Below are positions 15,045-22,064 of a stretch of 34,606 bases of DNA, piece by piece. The stretch lies in NCBI GenBank assembly GCA_001778495.1, contig MFHE01000010.1:119292-153897 (forward strand). Reading direction: 5' to 3'. The notes beneath the pieces were generated by a model, which was not told the DNA's origin, ran no database searches, and was given only the letters and a program-made list of their open reading frames with translations. The number at the start of each line of letters is the position of its first letter. Position 1 is the stretch's first letter. Position numbers and translations under genes: made by a program. Origin of the DNA: Candidatus Giovannonibacteria bacterium RIFCSPHIGHO2_01_FULL_45_24 (lineage in GTDB: Bacteria; Patescibacteriota; Minisyncoccia; UBA11713; 2-01-FULL-45-33).

Positions 15045-15879
15045 GCTGCGCGCTTTGGCGCATATTGGGACAATTTAGCCGGAGAATTTCATCGTGCAGA
15101 AGCCCATTGGAAAAAATCAAACTGGAGCAATTTTCCAACGACCATGGCCTGCCGTAGAAATCTGTGACTTTGCCGCCGGCCTCTTCGGTAAATAGTATGC
15201 CGGGCAGATTGTCCCATGGCCCGTTGCTAAAAGACACAACAGCATCCACTGGCACATAAGCATAGACTCCGGAAACCAAGCAGGTGAATGATACGGCCAT
15301 AGACCAACCGTTTCGGTTACGCACGGAACTTCTCAATCTTTCAGCGAACGGGAAGGTTGGCAGTTTTTTGCTTTCGCCTTCCAAACACACGTTAGCCCTT
15401 CCAAAATCGCGACTGCTGGAAACACGCAACGGCTTGAGACCAATCGGCGTTTTCTGAAAAGCGCCTCTCCCATGAATAGCAAAAAAGAAACCGTCCCCGA
15501 AAACCTGCTCTCTAATCGGGAGATAAATCCACGACAGATAAATTTCACCCATTTCAACCAAGGCGCCCATTGTGCCAAAGTTGAAAGAAAGCATCCCTGT
15601 GTTATCTGTGCCGTCCCACGGGTCAATGATCCAAAAGTTGCTGGTTGGCGGCCACGCGCATTTTATCTCCTCGCTCACGATTTTGCAGTCAACGAGCGAC
15701 GGTAAAAAGTCGCAAAGCGCCGTCTGGAAAAGCAAATCCAACTCCCCGACGAACCCCCCTTGTTCTTTTTCCCGCATCTCCTGACTGCACAGCAAACGAA
15801 GAGTCGCTTGCTGCTGACTTCTTAGAAGTTCGGATATTTTTTGCACCATCTCCACCGCGCTTATCTCATATACAGACAC
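15025..15879 (-). CDS. Inositol monophosphatase-family phosphatase
   Basis: A 284-residue Mg-dependent sugar-phosphate phosphatase of the IMPase/FBPase superfamily. The metal sites are visible: 'SEE' near 69-71, 'WIIDPWDGTDNT' near 83-94, and the C-terminal 'GPWDNLPGILFTEEAGGKVTDFYG'. The substrate could be inositol phosphate, fructose-1,6-bisphosphate or 3'-phosphoadenosine phosphate; sequence alone does not decide. It starts with GTG at 15879 after 'aggggaaagggg', a usable Shine-Dalgarno region. A promoter overlaps the 3' end of mfd, so it has its own transcript with a leader of about 40 bases, unlike the leaderless genes. Confidence 0.88.
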   Translation of the reverse strand: MSVYEISAVEMVQKISELLRSQQQATLRLLCSQEMREKEQGGFVGELDLLFQTALCDFLPSLVDCKIVSEEIKCAWPPTSNFWIIDPWDGTDNTGMLSFNFGTMGALVEMGEIYLSWIYLPIREQVFGDGFFFAIHGRGAFQKTPIGLKPLRVSSSRDFGRANVCLEGESKKLPTFPFAERLRSSVRNRNGWSMAVSFTCLVSGVYAYVPVDAVVSFSNGPWDNLPGILFTEEAGGKVTDFYGRPWSLENCSSLIFSNGLLHDEILRLNCPNMRQSAQQNPGLL

Positions 15880-15924
15880 TTTATTCCCCTTTCCCCTGAA
15901 AAATTTTTTGTCAAAACCTCAATT

Positions 15925-15953
15925 ATGCTAGCAAATTTAGCTATTTTTGTCAA
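15925..15953 (-). promoter_or_regulatory. Promoter of the IMPase gene
   Basis: TTGACA (perfect), 17 bases, TAGCAT with an upstream TG (extended -10). The -35 lies inside the last codons of mfd on the same strand. The expected start near 15918 leaves a leader with a Shine-Dalgarno site. Confidence 0.65.
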
Positions 15954-17952
15954 ATATTTTTGCTTCCGCAACCGCTTCTTCCAGAAGTTCAAAGTAAAGG
16001 TTCAAGCCGATGCGGTAGGCGACGCCCGACTGCGCTTTGCCCAAAATATTCCCGGCGCCGCGGATTTCCAAATCCCTCCTTGCAAGTTCCAGCCCCGCGC
16101 CCAGCCATGAATATCTCTCCAGCGCCTCCAATCTCTCCGCCGCGCGCTCCTTTAATTTTTGCGCCGGATACAAAAAATACGCGAATGCTTCTTTTTCTCC
16201 GCGGCCTATGCGGCCGCGGAGCTGATGCGCCTGCGAAAGCCCGAGTTTTGTGGCATCCTCAACAATCAATGTATTTACGTTGGAAATATCCAGCCCGTTT
16301 TCAATAATTGTCGTTGAAACCAGAATGTCTATCTTTCCGGCGCGGAAGTCGCGCATGGTTTTTACAATCGCGCGCTCGTCCATTCTGCCGTGCAAAATCC
16401 CGATTCTGGCGCGCGTTTTCAAATTTTTAATCTCCTCCAAAAGCCGGGGGATTTTGTGGATACGATTTGCCAGAAAATAAATCTGTCCGCCGCGCGCGAG
16501 CTCAAAATCAACGGCTTCTTTCATTGTTTTCTTGTTTTTCGGCAAAACGTAAGTTTTTATCTCTGTCCGCCCTTCCGGCGGCGTTTCAATTGATGAAATC
16601 CGCTTAAGGCCGGAGAGCGCAATATGCAAAGTTCTCGGGATAGGCGTCGCGGACAAAGTAAGAATATCTGGAGTGACTATATTTTTCCCGCCAGAGGTGG
16701 GTCCGCCTATGGCGGAAAACTTTTCTTTCTGGGCTACGCCGAATTTTTGCTCCTCGTCAATTACCAAAAGCCCCAGATTTTTCCAGCCCGAGGCCGACAA
16801 AATTTTATGAGTCCCGATTACAATATCTATTCTGCCTGATTCAAGTTTTGTTAAAATTTCCTTAATTTTCGCCGGGCTTTCCAGCCTGGTAAGCCGCGCG
16901 GTTTCAACCCCGTATTTTTCCATGCGTTTTTTAAAAACCTCCGAATGCTGGTCAGCTAAAATAGTGGTCGGCGCCATAATCGCGGCCTGCCGGCCATTCA
17001 AAACCGCGCGGAAAGCCGCCACGAGCGCGATTTCCGTTTTCCCAAAACCAACGTCGCCAGTCAGCACTCTGTCCATCGGCTCCTGGCGCGACATATCTGA
17101 AAAAATTTCTTCCAGCGCGCTTTTTTGGCCAGTAGTGTATTCATATGGAAAATCCGCGATGAGCTCCTCCTCCAATTCTCCGTGCTCCAAATAGGGCGCG
17201 CGGTAGGCGGTTTTTCTCTCCGCGAGGGTTTTTAAAAGTTCTTTGGCGTAAGCGACAATATCTTCTTTGGCCTTCTTTTTTGTAATTTGCCACATCGGCG
17301 TGCCAAGCCGGTGAATCTCCGGCTTTTTAAAGCCGAGATACGGCTGGATTCTTTTGACTTCTTTTTTTGGCACAAAAAGCAAGTCAGGTGAATTCGGCCG
17401 GTCATGCGGCGGGGCATATTCAATAACAAAATCGTCATTTTTTTCGCCCCTAAAAATCCCGATTCCATGGTCAATATGGACAATATAGTCGCCGGGACTC
17501 ATAACTCCCCTAGCCCCTCTTACCTTAAGAGTGGAACTTCTTTTTTGCTTCCCCCTTAATGTAAGTGGGATTGAGGGGGTTATATCCAAAATAACATTCC
17601 CCTCAAACTCAATCGCGAAAACTTTGTCCGAATTTATCGGAAAAACGCGCACGACTCCTCCACGCCGGGAAAATTCACCGCGGTTTTCGGCCTCCCAAAC
17701 CTTGACGTACCACAGCTCCGCAATTTTTCTTAAAAACTCCGAGAGCTTAATTCGCTCCCCGACCTCAAAAACCAAAGTGTTTCTTGCCCAAAACGCGCTT
17801 TCACGGCGATTTTTCTCAATCTCTTCAAAATTTTCCGAAAACCAACCCGCCCCCTTTTCCAAAAAGAACGGGGTGACAGCAGCTATTAAAATTTTATTTA
17901 AACTTTTCTTCAGTTTCTGAATCCTATCAAAAATTTGATAAAAAATCAACAA
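15937..17952 (-). CDS. mfd: Shortened transcription-repair coupling factor (Mfd-like helicase)
   Basis: DNA translocase that removes stalled RNA polymerase and recruits repair. The 671-residue protein keeps a remnant of the UvrB-homology region ('ENRGEFSRRGGVVRVFP', about 89-105). It has the CarD-like RNA-polymerase-interacting domain ('MSPGDYIVHIDHGIGIF', 151-167 onward) and the RecG/Mfd helicase core: Walker A 'GDVGFGKTE' 299-307, 'DEEQ' 399-402, 'TLSATPIPRT' and 'QLRGRIGRG'. Most of the N-terminal UvrA-binding region and all of the C-terminal autoinhibitory domain (E. coli Mfd has 1148 residues) are absent. The start is a TTG at 17952 and the frame is open further upstream, so the true N-terminus is uncertain. 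Two repeat elements lie in frame, at 17501-17583 and 16681-16719. Confidence 0.88.
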   Translation of the reverse strand: MLIFYQIFDRIQKLKKSLNKILIAAVTPFFLEKGAGWFSENFEEIEKNRRESAFWARNTLVFEVGERIKLSEFLRKIAELWYVKVWEAENRGEFSRRGGVVRVFPINSDKVFAIEFEGNVILDITPSIPLTLRGKQKRSSTLKVRGARGVMSPGDYIVHIDHGIGIFRGEKNDDFVIEYAPPHDRPNSPDLLFVPKKEVKRIQPYLGFKKPEIHRLGTPMWQITKKKAKEDIVAYAKELLKTLAERKTAYRAPYLEHGELEEELIADFPYEYTTGQKSALEEIFSDMSRQEPMDRVLTGDVGFGKTEIALVAAFRAVLNGRQAAIMAPTTILADQHSEVFKKRMEKYGVETARLTRLESPAKIKEILTKLESGRIDIVIGTHKILSASGWKNLGLLVIDEEQKFGVAQKEKFSAIGGPTSGGKNIVTPDILTLSATPIPRTLHIALSGLKRISSIETPPEGRTEIKTYVLPKNKKTMKEAVDFELARGGQIYFLANRIHKIPRLLEEIKNLKTRARIGILHGRMDERAIVKTMRDFRAGKIDILVSTTIIENGLDISNVNTLIVEDATKLGLSQAHQLRGRIGRGEKEAFAYFLYPAQKLKERAAERLEALERYSWLGAGLELARRDLEIRGAGNILGKAQSGVAYRIGLNLYFELLEEAVAEAKIFDKNS
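16681..16719 (-). repeat. Coding double-hairpin repeat, mfd copy
   Basis: On the minus strand TCCGCC-ATA-GGCGGA is followed by a second hairpin CCCACC-TCT-GGCGGG. It is translated as FSAIGGPTSGGKN between 'GVAQKEK' and 'DILTLSATP', where other Mfd proteins have a short unrelated loop. It matches the hisS copy at 33 of 39 bases in the same frame. Confidence 0.8.
17501..17583. repeat. MITE-like inverted repeat inside mfd
   Basis: An 83-bp segment with imperfect terminal inverted repeats: 'ataactcccctagcccctc' at one end and 'gattgagggggttat' at the other, with 24 of 35 positions paired in the arms I aligned. It encodes 'TPSIPLTLRGKQKRSSTLKVRGARGV', exactly between the UvrB-like remnant and the CarD-like domain. 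It has no stop codon in the mfd frame. It looks like an old, decayed insertion tolerated in an interdomain linker. Confidence 0.65.
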
Positions 17953-17981
17953 TAAACAATAGAAAGAATGAAGGGCAATGT

Positions 17982-18339
17982 TTATTCTTTCCGCAGCGTG
18001 CCGGCGCTATTCACGCTGAAAATATGAATGTGGCGGCGTAAATCCAAATATTCCAGCGCCTCAAAAAATTCTTGCGGCAAAGGACAATAACCGACCCAAA
18101 CACTCTTTTGCAGAATCTTATAACCGCAGGCAAGAAGCTCCAATCTAAGCCATAAACGCTTTTTTCGTTCGCGCTCTGGAACATCAAAAATCACCAAGCG
18201 CATAACGCCGTCATTCTGAAGCGGCTCCGTTGTTTTCTTGAACCATCGTCCGCCTAATTAACCCTTGCTTCTGCAATCTAGAAAGTATCGCCCAAAATGT
18301 TGGTTTAGAAAATCTATGTGAAGAATCCAATCCCAACAT
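17982..18339 (-). pseudogene. PaaX-like / Cas2-fold regulator, frameshifted
   Basis: Two adjoining frames together make one protein. The upstream frame encodes a winged-helix-like part ('HRFSKPTFWAILSRLQKQGLIRRTMV'). The downstream frame (ORF track 17982-18203, 73 residues) encodes a ferredoxin-like part ('MRLVIFDVPERERKKRLWLRL', 'YKILQKSVWVGY') as in PaaX C-terminal and Cas2-fold proteins. The downstream frame is open upstream of its ATG, reading '...LQNDGVMRLVIFDVPE', which matches the family's usual 'DGKWRLVIFDIPE'. One base change between about 18211 and 18260 would restore it. The 73-residue part might still be made from its ATG. There is no CRISPR array nearby, so a cas2 role is not supported. 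Confidence 0.65.
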
Positions 18340-18376
18340 GCCGCGCCACAATCTCGCCTCAAGTAATAATCAACAA

Positions 18377-18405
18377 TTGACTAATTTGCAATATATTGCT
18401 ATGAA
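18377..18405 (+). promoter_or_regulatory. Promoter of the small 18442 gene
   Basis: TTGACT (5/6), 17 bases, TATGAA (4/6), about 30 bases before the Shine-Dalgarno-led ATG at 18442. Confidence 0.6.
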
Positions 18406-18441
18406 CTCCGTAGAGAACAACGGAAATGGGAGGTGGAGTTT

Positions 18442-18624
18442 ATGTATAAAGTCGTCCTGCTAAGGAAAAACGGGCAAAGAGAATTTTTTATTTCGGCAGG
18501 GAAGCCGACCGTCAAGCACAACAGAAATCACACGGAAATCCGCGGGAGAAGCCTGGCAAGGAGACCCTTCATCCTGATAGTAAGCCAGCACGATTCCGCC
18601 AAGATAGAGTTCGTAGTTAACTAG
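18442..18624 (+). CDS. Small basic hypothetical protein
   Basis: A 60-residue protein that I do not recognise. The ATG at 18442 follows 'gggaggtgg' at good spacing, so I prefer it to the GTG used in the ORF track. The sequence is basic and strand-rich ('MYKVVLLRKNGQREFFISAG', 'RRPFILIVSQHDSAKIEFVVN'). It has its own promoter. Its stop overlaps the stop of pth on the other strand in a shared CTAG, so the two genes converge with no spacer. The strong Shine-Dalgarno use resembles the 10538 gene. Confidence 0.65.
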   Translation: MYKVVLLRKNGQREFFISAGKPTVKHNRNHTEIRGRSLARRPFILIVSQHDSAKIEFVVN

Positions 18625-19178
18625 TTAAATTGGCTCATAGCGCTTTCTAACGAGCCGCTAGCCATTGCTTCAAGTGCGTCCGATACGCGCTTGTTTATTT
18701 TCTTAAAAACTTCCAATTCCGATGGTTTGAATTTTCCGACTATGAATTTCATCACCTCCTTTTGCGCCGGCTTTCTTTTGGGCGAAACGCCGATGCGAAT
18801 CCTCACGAAATTTTTTGTCTTGAGCGCGCGCATAACCGATTCCACTCCTTTGTGCCCGCCGGAACTTTTGCCGTAAGAAATTTTGAACCTGCCCAATGGC
18901 AAGTCCAAATCATCGTGAATCACAATCAGTTCTCTCATTTCCCTCTTCGGACGAATCAGTTTGGCCGCCGCGCTTCCCGATTTATTCATGAAAGTTTCCG
19001 GCAAAGCGATTGCCGTCTGCCCACTTTTTGAAACAAGCGAGCTGGATTTTTTGTCGTACTTAAACTCAGGGTAATCATTCTTCCCGGCAAAGCGCAACGC
19101 TGCCATCTTGCCGGCGTTATGCCTTGTGTTTTCGTATTCCGCTCCCGGGTTGCCTAAGCCCAAAATTAAGCGTATCAT
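18621..19178 (-). CDS. pth: Peptidyl-tRNA hydrolase
   Basis: Releases peptides from prematurely dropped peptidyl-tRNA so that the tRNA can be reused. At 185 residues it is typical for the family. It has the signatures 'LGLGNPGAEYENTRHNAG' (with the Asn of 'GNPG' and catalytic His20), 'FMNKSG', and 'IHDDLDLPLGRFKI' plus 'SSGGHKGVESV'. It is transcribed away from lepB. Its -10 box overlaps the lepB start codon and lies 8 bases before its own ATG, so the message is probably leaderless. Confidence 0.96.
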   Translation of the reverse strand: MIRLILGLGNPGAEYENTRHNAGKMAALRFAGKNDYPEFKYDKKSSSLVSKSGQTAIALPETFMNKSGSAAAKLIRPKREMRELIVIHDDLDLPLGRFKISYGKSSGGHKGVESVMRALKTKNFVRIRIGVSPKRKPAQKEVMKFIVGKFKPSELEVFKKINKRVSDALEAMASGSLESAMSQFN

Positions 19179-19214
19179 ATGTGAATATTATGGAAGAACG
19201 AAAAGAAAATGCAA
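19150..19214. promoter_or_regulatory. Overlapping divergent promoters of pth and lepB
   Basis: Plus strand for lepB: TTGCCT (19150-19155), 17 bases, TATCAT (19173-19178), 11 bases before the ATG at 19190. Minus strand for pth: TTGCAT (19209-19214), 16 bases, CATAAT (19187-19192), 8 bases before the ATG at 19178. The two start codons are only 11 bases apart, so each promoter runs into the other gene's coding region and simultaneous use would be mutually exclusive. Confidence 0.5.
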
Positions 19215-19714
19215 TTTGGGAATTTATAAAAGTGATTGTCGTCTCTCTGGCCATAGTTTTGCCAGTACGCATATATATTGCCCAGCCGTTCATAGTTTCC
19301 GGAGCTTCCATGGAGCCGAATTTTTATAACGGGGAATATCTGATAATAGACGAACTTACATACGAATTCCGCCCGCCCGAGCGCGGAGAGGTCGTGGTTT
19401 TCAGGTATCCTTTAAACCCGTCGGAATTTTTTATAAAAAGAATCGTCGGCCTGCCGAAAGAAACAGTGGAAGTAAAAAGCGGCAAAATTTCCATAAACGG
19501 CGTCGCCTTTGAAGAACCGTATATTGAAAATTCGCCTGAAACGCTCCCGGACATTAAAATAATGCTTGATGAGGGCGAATATTTCGTCTTGGGTGACAAT
19601 CGTCCCCACAGCTCCGATTCCAGATTCTGGGGGGCGCTACCGAAAGAGAAAATAATGGGGCGCGCGTTTCTGCGCCTTTGGCCGATAGCCAAAGCAGGAT
19701 TTACAACCGACTAA
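19190..19714 (+). CDS. lepB: Signal peptidase I
   Basis: Membrane serine protease that removes signal peptides from secreted proteins. The 174 residues start at the ATG at 19190; the ORF-track extension runs into pth. One N-terminal transmembrane helix ('VIVVSLAIVLPVRIYI') is followed by the nucleophile Ser in 'VSGASMEPNF', the general-base Lys in 'FFIKRIVGLP', and 'GDNRPHSSDSRFWG'. The sequence is complete. hisS follows after 6 bases in the same direction, so they share a transcript. Confidence 0.95.
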   Translation: MEERKENAIWEFIKVIVVSLAIVLPVRIYIAQPFIVSGASMEPNFYNGEYLIIDELTYEFRPPERGEVVVFRYPLNPSEFFIKRIVGLPKETVEVKSGKISINGVAFEEPYIENSPETLPDIKIMLDEGEYFVLGDNRPHSSDSRFWGALPKEKIMGRAFLRLWPIAKAGFTTD

Positions 19715-19720
19715 ATTAAC

Positions 19721-21100
19721 ATGCCAAAAAAATCAAGAAAGGAAATTGTCCGCTCGCCGAAGGGCATGCACGATATTCTCCATGGAGACATCAGGTACAT
19801 GGAGCGGATTTTGGAAAAGGCCGGCGAGATCGCCGAGTTTTACGGATTTTTGCCGATTAAAACCCCGCACCTGGAGCAAGCAGAGCTTTTTTTGAGGCCA
19901 TTGGGGGAAACCAGCGACGTCGTGGAGAAAGAAATGTATACTCTCCGCACCAAAGGCGGCGACCTCCTGGCGCTCCGACCGGAGGGAACAGCCGGAATCG
20001 CGCGCGCGTATTTTGAAAATGGGATGGGTTCGTGGCCACAGCCCGTGAAGCTTTACTACGAAGGCGCTTTTTTCAGGCATGAAAAGCCGCAACGCGGACG
20101 CTTCCGCGAATTCCGCCAGTTCGGTGTGGAAATTTTGGGTAGCGACGACGCCGTTTTAGACGCCCTCACTATTAAAATCGCCTATCTTATTCTTCGCGAA
20201 ATCGGATTCTCCGCCAAAGGCGGACCAGCCTCCGGCTGGAAAAATGACCTTCTGGTTCACATAAACAGCATAGGAGACAAAAACTGCCGCCCCGCTTACA
20301 AAAAAGAGCTTACAAATTACTACCGCAAAAAATTCAATTATCTCTGCAAAGACTGCAAGCGCCGGCTCAAAGACAACCCCCTGCGGCTTTTGGACTGCAA
20401 AGAAAAAGAATGCGCGGAGCTCAAAGCCCAGGCTCCGCAGATGATTGAGCGCCTTTGCGAAACGTGCAAAACGCATTTTAAATCCGTTTTGGAATTTCTG
20501 GACGAAGGGCAAATCCCTTACTTTTTGGATAACTTTCTGGTCAGGGGGTTTGATTATTACGGGCGGACGGTATTTGAAATTTTTCTGGAAGAAGAAAAAA
20601 AACAAGATGGGCCGGAAGCGGTTGCCGGGGCGCCAGCGACGGTTCTAGGGGCAGGCGGAAGATATGACGACCTTGCCTCAATTTTGGGAGAAAGGCCCTT
20701 GCCCGCGGTCGGGATGAGCTTGGGCATGGAAAGGATTATCCACGAAATGAAGCGGCTGGAAATCGCCCCGACGCCCCACCCGGAAGCAAAAGTGTTTTTA
20801 ATACACATCGGCCCCGCGGCAAAGAAACGGAGCTTCAACCTTATGGAAGAGCTCCGCGCGGCGGGGGTCAACGCGGGAGAATCAATTTCGCGCGACAATT
20901 TAAAAACCCAGCTGAATATCGCCTCTAAAATCGGCGCCAAACTCGCCCTGATTTTGGGCCAGAAAGAAGCCATGGACGGAAGCATTATCATGCGCGACAT
21001 GGAAGAGGGCTTCCAAGAATCGGTCCTCCAGACTAAGCTGATTGAAAAAATAAAAGCCAGCCTTGCCGAGTCTAGGCGGGCCAGCTTAAAGAAAAAATAA
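19721..21100 (+). CDS. hisS: Histidyl-tRNA synthetase
   Basis: Class II aminoacyl-tRNA synthetase that charges tRNA-His. It has 459 residues. Catalytic-core motifs are 'LRPEGTAGIARAY' and 'YYEGAFFRHEKPQRGRFREFRQFGVE' (motif 2). Then come the histidine-specific 'LVRGFDYYGRTVFE', the motif-3 region 'GGRYDDL...PAVGMSLGMERI', and a C-terminal anticodon-binding domain from about 365. A 39-base palindromic repeat is translated in frame as FSAKGGPASGWKN just before 'LLVHINSIGD', inside a variable insertion region. The C-terminal tail is basic ('SRRASLKKK'). Confidence 0.97.
   Translation: MPKKSRKEIVRSPKGMHDILHGDIRYMERILEKAGEIAEFYGFLPIKTPHLEQAELFLRPLGETSDVVEKEMYTLRTKGGDLLALRPEGTAGIARAYFENGMGSWPQPVKLYYEGAFFRHEKPQRGRFREFRQFGVEILGSDDAVLDALTIKIAYLILREIGFSAKGGPASGWKNDLLVHINSIGDKNCRPAYKKELTNYYRKKFNYLCKDCKRRLKDNPLRLLDCKEKECAELKAQAPQMIERLCETCKTHFKSVLEFLDEGQIPYFLDNFLVRGFDYYGRTVFEIFLEEEKKQDGPEAVAGAPATVLGAGGRYDDLASILGERPLPAVGMSLGMERIIHEMKRLEIAPTPHPEAKVFLIHIGPAAKKRSFNLMEELRAAGVNAGESISRDNLKTQLNIASKIGAKLALILGQKEAMDGSIIMRDMEEGFQESVLQTKLIEKIKASLAESRRASLKKK
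20207..20245 (+). repeat. Coding double-hairpin repeat, hisS copy
   Basis: TCCGCC-AAA-GGCGGA is followed by CCAGCC-TCC-GGCTGG; both hairpins are perfect. It is translated as FSAKGGPASGWKN. It aligns with the mfd copy without gaps (33 of 39 bases) in the same orientation relative to the gene and in the same frame. Confidence 0.8.
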
Positions 21101-21148
21101 TATGGAAAGTTACTCCGAGTGCAGTCTCCAATCCTAAATTCTATACAC

Positions 21149-21505
21149 ATGAACGAAAAAACAGAAAACAAAAATGATAAGCCGGTTCTGTCGAAAACGA
21201 ATAAAGTTATCATATTGGTTCTTGCCATAACTTTTTTTATATTCTCCATATTCAATGTATATTTAGAAATTCGCAGGCAACTGATGTGTAGTCAGATGGC
21301 TACCCAAATAGCCAAGATGAATCTTCAAACGATTCAAAGTACGCAATCTGATATTGATAATTATATCTTGAGAAAGGAAGCTTTTGAAAATGCTTGTCTT
21401 GAAAGAACCGGACTTGGAAGTTATTTTTTGGCATTTGTCAGCTTTGTATTTCTCGGTTATGCATTAAACCTTTTTCGCGTTCCTACAAAAGAGGAACATA
21501 GATAA
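21149..21505 (+). CDS. Two-helix membrane protein, unknown
   Basis: About 118 residues from the ATG at 21149 (MNEKTENKND), which I prefer to the ORF-track start because a TATACA box sits just before it. Two transmembrane helices are visible, one near the N-terminus ('KVIILVLAITFFIFSIFNVYL') and one near the C-terminus ('YFLAFVSFVFLGYALNLF'). Between them lies a Gln/Thr-rich loop with two Cys. I do not recognise a family. Base composition is more A+T-rich than in hisS. Confidence 0.6.
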   Translation: MNEKTENKNDKPVLSKTNKVIILVLAITFFIFSIFNVYLEIRRQLMCSQMATQIAKMNLQTIQSTQSDIDNYILRKEAFENACLERTGLGSYFLAFVSFVFLGYALNLFRVPTKEEHR

Positions 21506-21558
21506 AATAATCAAAAAAATAAATATGGACTCTCAAAACAAAGTGCATAGCATGAGCC

Positions 21559-21587
21559 TTGAACTATTTTGCTTAATTTGCTAATTT
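21559..21587 (+). promoter_or_regulatory. Promoter of the toxin-antitoxin/rpsU operon (leaderless)
   Basis: TTGAAC, a 17-base spacer, TAATTT, then 6 bases to the antitoxin ATG at 21594. It is the only convincing promoter I see before the chain of genes running to ftsA; a weaker -10 (TAAAAT) lies before yqeY. Confidence 0.5.
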
Positions 21588-21593
21588 TAAACT

Positions 21594-21818
21594 ATGGTAA
21601 CGGTAACTATCCCCAAAAAAGAATACGAGGAGCTGGTGGAAAAAAGAGTAAAATACGAGTGGCTCAAACAAATAATTGAAGGGAATACTTTTGCCTCTCC
21701 TCCAATCAAGAACGCTAACGAAGTACTGGCGGCTTTTAAATCTACCAAAAAATACAGCCGAGCTTTTCTGGAAAGTCTCAAAGTGGGGTTAAAACGCTCA
21801 TCCTACTTTAGGATATGA
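21594..21818 (+). CDS. Antitoxin of a RelE/ParE-type toxin-antitoxin pair
   Basis: A 74-residue protein. The N-terminus 'MVTVTIPKKEYEELVEKRVKYEWLKQII' looks like a short DNA-binding strand followed by a helix, as in small antitoxins. The C-terminal part ('FKSTKKYSRAFLESLKVGLKRSSYFRI') is basic and presumably wraps the toxin. The identification rests mainly on its position: it overlaps the toxin start by ATGA. It probably represses its own promoter, which would also affect the downstream housekeeping genes. Confidence 0.7.
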   Translation: MVTVTIPKKEYEELVEKRVKYEWLKQIIEGNTFASPPIKNANEVLAAFKSTKKYSRAFLESLKVGLKRSSYFRI

Positions 21819-22063
21819 AAGTTCTGCCGGTTCATTCAAAACTTGTTGCTTATCTCAAAAAGCGGCATCTTGAGAAAAAATTTGAAAAACAGAGACTGGT
21901 TTTTGAACACAATACTTTTCATCCAAGTTTGGGTACGGAGTTGCTTGAGCCAAAACACATGAGGATTTGGAGTTTTAGAATTGACAAAAAATATCGCGCT
22001 ATTTTTATCTTTAGAGAGAAGAATGTTGTTGAAATTTTAGATATTAACAATCATTATAAGTAG
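21815..22063 (+). CDS. RelE/ParE-superfamily toxin
   Basis: An 82-residue protein with the family's typical end: 'HPSLGTELLEPKHMRIWSFRIDKKYRAIFIFREKNVVEILDINNHYK'. This matches YafQ/HigB/RelE-like mRNA-cleaving toxins, with the conserved Arg and final Asp-x-x-x-His/Tyr region. A ParE-like gyrase target cannot be ruled out. It overlaps the antitoxin by four bases and ends one base before the HIT gene. Confidence 0.8.
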   Translation: MKVLPVHSKLVAYLKKRHLEKKFEKQRLVFEHNTFHPSLGTELLEPKHMRIWSFRIDKKYRAIFIFREKNVVEILDINNHYK

Positions 22064-22064
22064 C

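Noticed and set aside
17982-18203. cas2 gene of a CRISPR system
   Set aside because: The fold is shared with PaaX C-terminal domains, a winged-helix part lies just upstream, and no repeats or other cas genes are present.
21506-21593. 19-codon ORF (MDSQNKVHSM...) before the antitoxin
   Set aside because: It is short, has no Shine-Dalgarno sequence or promoter, and overlaps the antitoxin promoter.
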